Below, piece after piece: positions 11,901-23,900 of a stretch of 64,000 nucleotides of DNA. Location of the stretch: contig CM046301.1 of the NCBI GenBank assembly GCA_025267735.1, forward strand, positions 64,871,872-64,935,871, given 5' to 3'. The notes beneath the pieces are model-generated. The model ran no database searches. It worked only from the letters and a program-made list of their open reading frames with translations, and was not told where the DNA came from. A program made the translations under genes and the position numbers. The DNA comes from Mactra quadrangularis (Eukaryota > Mollusca > Bivalvia > Venerida > Mactridae). Each line of letters begins with the position of its first letter. Within the stretch, counting starts at the first letter, position 1.

Positions 11901-14900
11901 CTTTTATGGTAAATTCATGTAGTGTCCTGTCTTTTATTCACCATTGGTCACATTTTAATCTGGTTTACCAATGTCACTCAGAACTAGTTACTTTCTGGAA
12001 TTTCTTTATTCCTGGGTTCATTTCTAGCTTGAACCATGTTCCAATGCTCCTCAAGTTATTTATTATATTTATGGCATCTTCTTTCTGCATTGGTTCATAA
12101 TAAGGTTATGTCATTCTGTGTAAAATAATTTTGTTTAAAGAATCTTTGATTATGATTATTCTATTGAAACATATGGGAAAGTGCATCTAAACTTTTTAAG
12201 CACCTTGACATTTTATATCTGTATAAGGATTTTATTAAAATTAAAATACTAAGTAATAATAACAAGCTAATATTCTTGCCAAATGACCTAATACTGTTAA
12301 ACTGTTTTAATGAAAAAAGTACTTCTTATCTTTAATATTTAGATACTGCTCAGGATACTCCCCCTACTGATGCAAGTGCTGCAGGGGAGAGCACTGCAGG
12401 TGGAGACAATGTTGTACAACCAGCAGAAGCCAAGTCTTTTAAATGTGATGAGTAAGAGAAATTTATTGTTTAAAAATATGTTACTTGACTAAGTCTGGTC
12501 TATAGCACAGCAGGATTTTAAATATATTGCCTTGAAGGGAGTACAAATTGAATCCCACCTGTGTCAGTTATATCCATCTGAGGACAATATTGTTAGTTTT
12601 CCTGCATTAATGAGGTAAATGAAGAAGTTACCAGCCTTGTAAAAGGTGAGGTGAGTAGTGGTTATAGACAAAGGTCCAGAATACTAGGTTAGGTGGGCTG
12701 GTTTCTGTAAAAAAACCTAAATTGTGTTGACATGGCATTAAAACCCAGTATAACGTAACTGAATATTATTCTTCATCCACCTACCTTTTAAACAAGTACA
12801 TTTTGCCCATATTATTGAAGAGGTTCATGATCTTAGATGTGTGTTTTTGTACTTCATTTTAAGCTCAACTTTTCAAGCTCAACTTTTCGAAGAAAATGAG
12901 AGCTTATTCTGTCACCTGGGCGTTTGTGTTGCAAATCAAGGTTAAAGTTTTTACAAATTTAAATAACTTCAATACTGTCAAAGATATTCAACTCAAACTT
13001 GGAATACTTATTCATCATCACTACCTCCACCTTACTATCAAGGCCCATAACCCTGGCTCCACTGTTATAGGAGTTATGCCCCTTTTTTACTTAGAAAACA
13101 TCCAAAATCAAGGTTAAAGTTTTTACAAATTTCAATACTATCAAAGATTTTCAACTCAATCTTGGAATACTTATTCATCATTACTACTTCCTCCTTACTA
13201 TTAAACCCATTCACTGATTAACTGAGAAAAGTCGAGCATGCTGTCTCCTCTGACAGCTCTTGATAATACAGTTCAGTCTTGTTCTTAGTATTTTACATGT
13301 CTACATCCCCATAAGAGGTTTGGATATTATGGGCAGATAGATAGATAGTAATGGTCTATACATGAAATTAGATTTTCTATATACGTTGTCCCCTAAGGTC
13401 ATCTTTTTCAATACTTTCTTTGTTGCTTTGGTCATTCTTGTAAAATTTTGGTTGTCTCAAATGAAAAGTTGTTCTGGAGAAATGTGTAGGACTGTTAAAG
13501 GGCTGTTATAAAAAAGCAGGTGTGGCCAGTGGCTTAGTGGTTTTAACGCTTGTTCCTTTCTAGGGCTTGAAATTGAGGACCAGGAAGCATACTTGAGTAT
13601 TATTCATTTAAGATTTTTTTTATAGAACATATAGTACTACAATAATTACAATGTTGTCTATTTTAGATGTGGTAAATTATTGAAGGATGCTGATGCTGTA
13701 CAATTCCATGCTGCTAAAACACAACATGAAAATTTCTCAGAATCTGTAGAAGAAGTAAAACCATTAAGTGCAGAAGAGAAAAGAGAACAATTAAATAAGT
13801 GAGTACCCTTACTACATACCCCTGCATATCAATGGGATGTCTGACACCTTTTTGCAGTTTATACCTCTTCATAAATTGTGAAAACAATGTTTGTCACTGT
13901 TTGTTCCTCATATAGCTTATAACAGGGCTAAATACTAACCAGTTTTGCTTGGTGGCCAGCTGGACCACTGATTGTGAAATCTTGGTGGCCCAGAAATTTT
14001 TTTAGTGGTCCACCACTTATTGCAGTACAACATGCAAATTATGTTCCAGATTTACATGCATTTTTCTTAAAATTGACTTTCATACAAATATTCAGTACAC
14101 TGATGCAAAGTATGATGAGTATCATGAATGAAAATCAAAACCTCTAAGTGAAATGCAAACGAAAGGAGTACTTGCATGAATTTATAGACTCAAAACTTGC
14201 CATTTACCCTAACCATGTAAATCGGATTTACTATACCCACTGAACATTTGGACTGTCCAAACACATTCCTTTGTGAAAGTATGTTAGGCCACAACAAGTT
14301 GATGATATGTTCTACAGATTTTTTCAGAAAAAAATGGGTCGAGCAAGCGAAGAAAAATATTCAAAAAATCTTCATTCAGTTGCTTTATAATAGCAGTTTG
14401 ACCAAATTTTTATGAGCGAGCGAGGGAATAAAAAAATATTTTTTTGTAAAACTGTCAAAATTAAGGTGCAAGCGAATCCATAGAACATATGATCAATTTG
14501 TACTTTCTTCGGCTCGCTAACACCATCGATAAAATGCCTTATATTCTACGTTTAAAGTTGACAAAAGGGCGCCGCCATGTTGTTAGTGTTAAAACCCGTC
14601 CCACAGAGGAACAGATAAGGTTTGGGGTGTATTGGGTATTTACTCCCAGTTTTCCAAACAATTGAGTTATGCCATTTCCAATAGAGTGCGTAATTTTTTT
14701 TACTCCAATATATTTAACTGGATTGAGTATTTTCCATTTATATGACAATAAATTGAGTACTAATAAAAAAACATGGAACTAGGTATGCACAAATATACTT
14801 ATAAATATTTAATTAAAGATATTGTAACTAGGACAGCAAACACAATTTTGGGAATATGACCCATACCCCTAGAATTGGGAATTTTATCGGCATTTTGGTT

Positions 14901-17900
14901 TAAATTGGGAAAATATAATGTCAAGCCAATCGGTAACAATAGCATTCAAAACTATGACTTCAGTTTTTATTTTCCATTAAATTTGATTGTCAGAACTTTA
15001 CAAAGCAAGATCTTTCAGACTCTTACTTGCATGTTTTTTAAGCAATTAACAACAGCCTCAAGCTGGTTATAGTCTAATGACTTAGAATGACAACATATCA
15101 TCTTTAGAGGATCCAAAAGAGACTGTCCCATCCTATTGCATAAAACAGTTCACATGGAATTCATAATGCTGAAAACCCTTTCAACGCTTGCTGTTTTGTT
15201 TGGAAGAATCTTGCTTTGACCAAGCAGACAGAACATTGCAGGAAAATGTTTCAAATATCTCACCAGAATATAATTCACAGGAGTGGAAAAATCTACAAAA
15301 TAATGACTTGATTTGAAAATGACTTTTCTGTATCAAATAACAATTTGTCAGTTATTTGGTTATTTGAAATGCTGATTAATCAACAAACTGTTTAATTCAA
15401 CTAACTTTTTGGTTATTCTAACTTTTTGTCATTGATTACCATAATTACATAATGATAATGATAAACACAGTATAGTTATGATAGCATCTTCAGTATTTTA
15501 ATTAAATTTTAAAAAAACCTATAATTATGCTTCATTTTTAAAATCAAACAGAAACTAATGTTGGCAAGTAAAAATATGTCTGGCATTTTGACATTTGTTT
15601 CAACAATGAACACCAGAAAACGGGAACCCAAGTTCGAATTTGTCGGTTCCTGGGGCATTGTTTGCTAAATTAAGAAAAACAAATGAAAAATAATAAGCTT
15701 ATTACATTAATAATGAAGATTTAAGAATGTTTTACTTAATTTGCGATAGCGTGGGTCGTGAAAATATATGACAATAAGTCATCATGATTGAATGGATTTT
15801 ATTTTTACGAAATACAATACTAAATTATATATTATAAAATATTTTTGTTGTAAAATAATACAAAACACTATCAAATTAAATTACACAAGACGGTGTTATT
15901 GACAATTATCGGCGGTAATTTTAACAAAGAAAATAATGACTTCCTGGGATCGCCGATATCATTTTATAAAGTTTTATATATTATACAATTTGAAAAATTA
16001 GGTCACGCTTGTTTAAGAATACATTTTTCATGATGATTAATTTATATTAGACCCTATGATTACATAATGAGACATTGCAATTATGTCATTTTTACGCTAT
16101 CAAACATCGATAAAGAAAGTGTGAAAAAATGCCGACACACATCTTAAAATGTTTACCTCAATTTCCGCTCAAACTGCAAACACATATTTGTCCTCAAACA
16201 AAGGATTAATATTGATTTAATTGCTGCAAACAATTAAAATATATATATGCGCTATTTCCAATGTACTCTGACGTGTATAGGTAAAGGTATATACAGATGT
16301 TATCGCGCGTGTAATCATAACTCGGCGACTTAATTATCGATTTTGTGACATCCTTGTGCATACTTATGTCGGCGAGTTAATCTCATAGCGTGTGAACGAC
16401 AATTGGGTTTTAATGAGATGTAATTGGCATGTAATTGTCGCGTGAAGTTTCATTTTTCGCATCTCTTATCTGACCAGTTTCGATTTTTTTATTTACGTTC
16501 GATATGCGGCGATTTCGAGACTTTATGAGTAAAGGAGTTTTTAATTGGGTTATGATACGCAATTCTTATAGGGTTTTTGAGATTTTTAATTGCGTATTTA
16601 CGCAGATACGCAGCTTATCTGTTCCTATGTGTCCCGTTCGGATCTGATGCGTTAACATTGCGGATAACTGCGTTTAATCTACGGCCCGTTTTCAGTCGCC
16701 GGCTGGACGACCATTTCGAAATTTTAGGTGGTCCATACGAAAATAATGTCGCCATGGGCGACTGGGCGACCGCTAATTGCTAATTTTCAGCCCTGTTATA
16801 AATCATTAAAATCATCAGCTAGTTATATGCATCAATTATAAGGATTTTTAAGTGAATGGCAAGACATTACATTCTCTGAAACAGTCACGTTTATGGGGAA
16901 AAAAACCAGCACAATGTTTTGATATGAATTGAGATGAAATATCATGCAAATTTAATAACAATAGCTAATTCAACAAGTTTTAGTTTTGTTTTTCATTAAG
17001 TTAGTTAGTTAACTAAAAGAAGATAACTCAATTATTTTAAGCTGAAACATACTAACAGCTGTCTTTTACAAAAAAATCTGATGTTCAAGTTAAATTTGGA
17101 TTTGGTCTGAAATATGGGAAAAAAGATTGATTTTAGATTGAGAATATAGCCCTTAATGGTAATAAAATTGACCAAAAATAAACACTGTTGTATAAATTGT
17201 TTACAACAACATTTTGACTGTCTAAATATTTTATATGCTCATGCAAAACAATCTGGTACTCAAAAATACTCATAAGTACTTAAGTACTACTCGAGTACTA
17301 CTCAAGTACTGAAGAAAAACCAGTACTCATTACTCATAAGTACGAGTACAAAAACTTGAATTACTCAAGTACTACTCGAGTAGTGGAATCCAGTACTCGA
17401 CCCATCCCTGACCCTTAGTCTGTCTTATATACATGGTATATAGGTCCTGGCTTGGATTTGAGACCTTGGTCCCTGGATTCATATTCTAGCCCGCTAGTTA
17501 ATGAGACTACTGGATAGGTAGTTTTGTGACAGTTAATGGCAACTAGAGCGTCAGTTAGCCATTAACCTACTGAATGGTGTATAATTTTGAAGCCACTCAT
17601 TGTCAGTTTTAGTGACGTCTTGATAAAAACCCATAGTTGAACAACCACAAGTGAATTTCCTGGCAGTCTACAGAATGTCCGTTAAAGTAAGAAAGTTAAA
17701 ATCTGCATCTGTTTACAATGTACATGTTTAGTCAACTTTACAATTTTACACAACAACCCCTGATATTTAAAATCACATTCAGGCATTTACACCTAAGTGG
17801 AATGGAAGAAATGTAGGTCAATTTCTTACTTATGGTAATGAGAAATGCCCCTAGCAGAGTTTGAATCAGGGACCTTTCAATCCTATGGTATGTGTCCTGC

Positions 17901-20900
17901 CACTGGATCACTGCTCCTGTTTGCAGAGATTGAGGTTTTTGCTAGTTCATATTTTGTATGGTAAGATTAACAAATCTTTTTTTTTAATGACATATTTAAA
18001 GACTGGTATATTTTTCTTGTTTAGATTACAAGAGAAATTGAAACAAAAAAGATTAGAAAGAGAAGCAGAAGAAAGAAAAGAGGAAATAGCCAGAGAGAAA
18101 CAAAGAAGACATTTTGGAAAAGATGTTGTTGCTTCTAAAGAGAAGTAAGACTTGTGTGTTTTACTCAGTTTACATTAATACACATCTCTAATAATACACC
18201 CCTTTCACATAAGGATGTGAAAATTCAAGTTTTTTTCACTTATCAATGTACAAGTGACATATAAAAATGAACTTGTCAAGAATCAGAAAACACTTGTCCT
18301 AAAGTTTAGTAATTAAAAAAAAAATGATTAAAACTATATAATACAATGCATATTACATAATAATAAATGGTTGATGATTTTTCAGCAATGCTTTGTAAGT
18401 ATATTGTACAGCTGAAAAGTATTATTTGTCCTTGGACGAGTGGACTGGAATTTGATCTTCATTTGATTTAGACGATTGTGAAACAAGTTCTTACACCTTA
18501 GATTAATCATTTTCTAGTCCACTTCCTGGTCCCTCAGTACTGAGCTAGTAGGATAAAGTCTCTTGCTCAAGGAACAATGCAGTAGGTTTTGGATGGGATT
18601 CAATTTTATCTTCACCAAATCAGAAAAAAATGCCATCTTAATAGCTAAAATGTGTTTGTCAACCAGTTCAATTTACCTTGAATACTAGAGTTACTGCCCT
18701 TGTAGAAGTGAAATAGTATATTGTTAAATTTTATTCAATTGTCAGTGGCCCATACATACATACTTTTATTATATATCTAATAAATCTAACCAATCAACAA
18801 TCTGCATTTGTACCACGTGACCGTCCAATATATTCCCGTATTGGATCCAAAAAATATATATTATTTTCGTATTGGACGGTTGGGTACATGTGCACTAAAC
18901 GATGTGATAAGAATGGCTGCGATTGCTTTGTTGGGATGATGTCAATGTTGATTATTTCAAAGTAAACGAAAGATATATAATAAAAAGGTTATTATACATT
19001 TTACTGTACAATACGGAAATATATTTGGACGAGTACACAGCTTGAAAAGTCATATTGGACGAGCCAATAAATGTATTATAACCTATAAATATTTAGGCTC
19101 AGGTAACTTGTTACTGCTTGTAAATAAAATACAAAATACAAATACAAATTTTATTTACTGTCGGTTTGTACATACAATAATAAACATAAGCTATGTATAG
19201 CTTTTGACCAACTTGGTGAACAAATGATTGGGGTTAGCTGGTTCCCCACCTGACCAACCTTGTATAAGAATATGTTAAGTCCTGTTATTGTTTGCCTATT
19301 ATTGTATGTCTTTGATAAAAGACCTTAAAATTATGTATGAGATATCATTGTTGTTAACTTATATTATAGATTAGCTGAAATAGAAATGAAGAAAATAGCT
19401 GAACAAAGAAAAAGAGAAAAAATGGAAGAAAAATTAGCTAGGTAATTATGTACTTATGTGTTGGACACATTCACGTTGTATTCAATGTCATATTTACTTT
19501 CTCATTAAAGAAGCAGTCTGATTATTGGATGCTTATGCTATTTTTGCAGGTTCTTATTAGCCCACCCAGTTAGCTCTGCCTGAGTGTAATTCATTGAGTT
19601 GAAGGTTTGATTCACTGGGATGAATCCACCTATCTCTGTGGATTTTGAGCATGAAAAATGTTCTCTGTCTTTTCTGTATCAATGAGGACAGGCCTAAGCC
19701 ATTTGTGACAGTGTGTGAATTGTAAGTGCAGATGATGTCCTAACAAGGGCTGCATTGATATACTGCAAAACCATATCAGAGGAGTTGTATTGGAACCAAA
19801 AAATGATATTTTTATGGAGATATGATTGAAAACTAAAAAAGAGTATGAAAGAAAGAACACAACACAATACCAAACTTTCTCACCTAACCATTTAATGGTC
19901 TCTTCGACACTAGTATTTCAGTGATTGTCTGAGCGTGAAATTTGAGTACTCTGTAATGATTGTGCTTTGTTCCTTTTTTCATTGAAATTTGCTGATGATC
20001 ATTTTGTATTTTCAGACAAAAAGTTAAAGAACAAATTGAGAAGGACAAGCGTGAAAGAGCAGCAAAGGTTTGTGTCATTACTATTTTTTACTTACATTCA
20101 TGGTTAGATAACTCAAAAATGGTTTTTTTATCCTATTGGATAAGCACAGAGAAATAGATATCATTACAATAGAGTGCCTATGTTTTGTTCTTCAACAAAA
20201 TATAATGTATGATATTTTGGATTAGATTTTTTGATAGTCCAGTTTTATTAACAAGAGGTTAACTGCATGTATTAAAGTTGTGAATGTGTTCAATATTTAG
20301 ATATAGATAATGTCACTTTATACTTGGTTTAATGCCATGTCAACACAATTTAGGTTATTTTTTGGCATCAAGCACACCTAGCTTTCCTGGGCCCTTGTTT
20401 ATTACAAGTACTCACCTACCCTTCCTCTAGGCCAGGAACTTCTCCATATACCTTATTACAGAATAATAATTGACATTATTGTTACAAGGGTATAACCTCG
20501 CCTAGTGGAATTTGAATCTGTACCCCTTTCGGAACACATGGTTAAAAATCCCAGCCCGCTACCAACTGCGCTACTGACCCAAGTTAGATGATGTCAAGAT
20601 GCACATGCCTGTGTTAGAATTGTGTATAAATTGTTTTATTCTTGTGAGGACAAATGTAATGCTATTTGTATGATGTATAATTCTAGTTTCCTAAACAAAG
20701 TCAAGAAACATCATCTCCAGCTGCACCAACACAAACCTCAGTACCTCAACCTGCTGTTGCATCAACAGAGAAAAAAGATTATACAGAAACTAAATTACAG
20801 GTATGGCTGTAAGAGGCTGCCAATTTTCAGCTGATTTCAGCATACACTTAACATAAGTTCTAACCGATCACTTTTCAAATTTTGATTATTTAATAACGGG

Positions 20901-23900
20901 CCAATGGATCCTTATTAAATTTTGCAGAGGTGATTTTGTGTCATTTTCAACCAATTTGTGGAAAGAAAATAATTTGATATGGTCCGATGCACTCAAGCAG
21001 AACACAGGTGAGTATTAAATTTCACTTAGCATAAATCTTTGTTAACTTTATAAGTGAAAAAAACATAAACATTGCACAAATGTCAATGCAGGATCGTGGC
21101 GTAGCCAATGGAATGTTGAATGCTGGAGCCTCTGTTAGACAGGTGAGTAGCTGTCCATGGAAATATCTTTAAAAATATTGATAAAGAATTGTTTAAACAG
21201 AAAAATGCTATAATTTTATTATTCTCAATGTGTTCATTCCTATTTCAAGTTGCATGACACTTCAATCCGGCCTTTTCAACGATTGGGACTTTGAACAAAG
21301 TATTGAGGGACTGAAATCATTTCTGACTGATGCCGAAGACCAAGTAGAAAGGTTACAACTCGCCGACAGGATCGACATTCGTGCAATGTTTTATGTTTTT
21401 TCACTTATAAAGTTAACAAAGATTGATGCAAAGTAAAATTTAATACTCACCACACTCTGCACGAACATTTCTTGCCAAAATAGGTAAATCACACCCTGTG
21501 TCCGGCTTGAGTGAATCAGACCATATCAAATTATTTTTTTATCCACAAATCGGTAGAAAATGACACAAAAATCACCTCTGCAAAATTTAATAAGGATCCA
21601 TTGGCCCGTTATAAAATAATCAAAATTTGAAAAGTGATCGGTTAGAACTTTTGTTAAGTGTATTTAGTTTTCTCATAGCTATCAGTGAATAGATTTTGTT
21701 TCTGATGAACTGAATACAAAATAGTGTACCATAGACTTTGAAATGTAAATATTAGGAACATATAGGGCCATTTGATAAATGTTATGTAAATTTATTGGAT
21801 ATAGTGAGCAAAAATGGACCCAAATGGACCTGTTTTCAGAAGTGATTGACCTATTCAGCTGTAAACATCATTTACATTAATGAAATCTGTAAGTCAAAGA
21901 TTCATTAAATCAGTGTACAATGTACTGTAAACCAAGAAATTGTTTCGTGATTTTTTATTTTACAACATTTTTATACCCCCGCTTCGAAGAAGAGGGGGGT
22001 ATACTGTTTTACCCTTGTCCGTGCGTCCGTCCGTTACAAAATTTCTGTCGCAGTTTTCTCAGCAACTATATCATGTAGCAGCCTAATACTTTGCATATTG
22101 CTTCATCCCATAGTCCCATATGGTGTAAAGCGATTTCATGCTCCTTGCTCATCTACTTCCTGTTTGTCGCATATTTTTAGATTTTGGCGGGGGTATCACT
22201 AGTGAGCATTAGCTTACAGATTTACTTGTTGGGTCAAAGTATCTTGGCTAAGTTTTTTAAGGGCACTCATTTTTTATTAGCTAGGCAGTAGCGACATATT
22301 CTATTTTTTTGTATCAAAAAATTGAATTTTCAATTAAACTTGAAATTTGTTTGCTCTTATTAACTTAATTAGATATCAATTCAATATTGGATTATAATTT
22401 GTTGTGACACGGTGTTTAGATTATGTTTTTGTGGAATCACTTATTTAATATTACAATGTCTGCTAGGAGGCTGTTCATGAATCAGGCCAGTCTACCAAGA
22501 GTTATGGTCCTTTAATTATTCAGTAGTGTATCTTGTGATATTTTGACCTCATGTTTCTCATTTTAACAAAATATTATGATTAATCTTAGTAGTAAGATAT
22601 TTTCAGTACAGTACATCTAATTTATCTTTCAGATTCGACTGACCAATGGTCAAGCATTAACTCAAAGTTTTTCAGCCAAAGAACCATTAGCAGCAGTTAG
22701 ATTATATGTAGAAATGAATAGAACTGATCCACCAGGTCCATTTACATTAATGACTTCCTTTCCTAGAAAAGTATTTAATGGTGAAGATTTTGAAAAACCT
22801 TTATCTGAATTAGGTAATGTACTTTATTTGTATAGCTTACTTATCTCTAGGGATGAGATGAAGGCATTATGATTATTTATGATAGGATATGATACTGGTT
22901 GTTATTTTAAAATTACAAACATTCACATTCTTTTATTTATGATCGCAGGTTGTCCATGCATTGAGTTGTCTCTGCCTGCTGGTTTAGTTGTCCAAACTTG
23001 GGATTGAGATGTCCTTGGGTTGAGATGTCCTTAAGTTGAGTTGTCCTTGGGTTAAGTTGTATCAGACTCGTTTTACAAACAACCACAGTGGTTATATTTC
23101 TTGAATGAATATGGCAACATTGTAATATGGCAGTCATGGCCTTAACTCACTTGGCCCCTGCCTTGGAATATTTCAAAATGATTAGAGCGCATTTCTTAAT
23201 TAGCCGCAGCTGTGGCGTAGTGGTTAGCATTTCTGACTTCAATCTGGAGATCGCGGGTTCGAAACGCGGTCACGGCAGGTCATACCCTATACATGAGTTG
23301 TCGGCCTCATGGTAGGGTAAGTTAGTACTGGTGATAGATAAGTGCCCAGGAAACCTGTAATAGGAAGAGCTGGTCGTCGTGTATATGACCTATATATATG
23401 TGTTGAATGCGTCATTAAAAAAAAAATTTCTTTATTCATTAAGTTGGTCTAGTTGAAAATTTGGCACATTACTATAAAACTTATTAGACTAGGCTTGAGC
23501 TTGTCAAACTTTTAGATTAAGAACACAATATAAATGCCCAGTCAGCCAGCAGCCCTCCATAGATCCTCCTATAGAACATATTATATCTTTTATTTATTTT
23601 GACCCCACATTTTAAAGCATCGGTAAAGCACTAAGTTGATCGGTATCGGGTCTATATTGTGGGTCTATAACTACCTGGAACTGGTTTGTATTGATCATTT
23701 TGTTGATGATAGGTAGTTATATAATAATTGATGTTTTAGTTTTTGCTCTATCATTGATACATTCTGATCTAAACCTGATCTAAAATTCTCCACTCACTTA
23801 TTGAAGATCTGGCTGTTCTGTTATGGAGGTCACATTCAGGTGACCTTTTCTCATGGTAATATTCATGATGCAATCATTATGTTTAGTCACTTGCTTTTAT

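Larger units (their letters stand above)
20845..21660. mobile_element. TA-flanked TIR element with coding-like insert (UBXN1 intron 9)
   Basis: Left end CACTTAACATAAGTTCTAAC and right end (complement CACTTAACAAAAGTTCTAAC) are flanked by TA. The arms match for about 200 bases through CGATCACTTTTCAAATTTTG and CCAATGGATCCTTATTAAAT. The left arm contains a Tc1-like HTH remnant (21080-21142). The centre holds a protein-like segment (21254-21388) absent from the 232-bp relative at 37444-37675. Confidence 0.7.

Noticed and set aside
23207..23282. Possible functional tRNA-Glu/Lys-like gene
   Set aside because: A and B boxes are good but the acceptor stem is only about half paired and a SINE body with an A-rich end follows.
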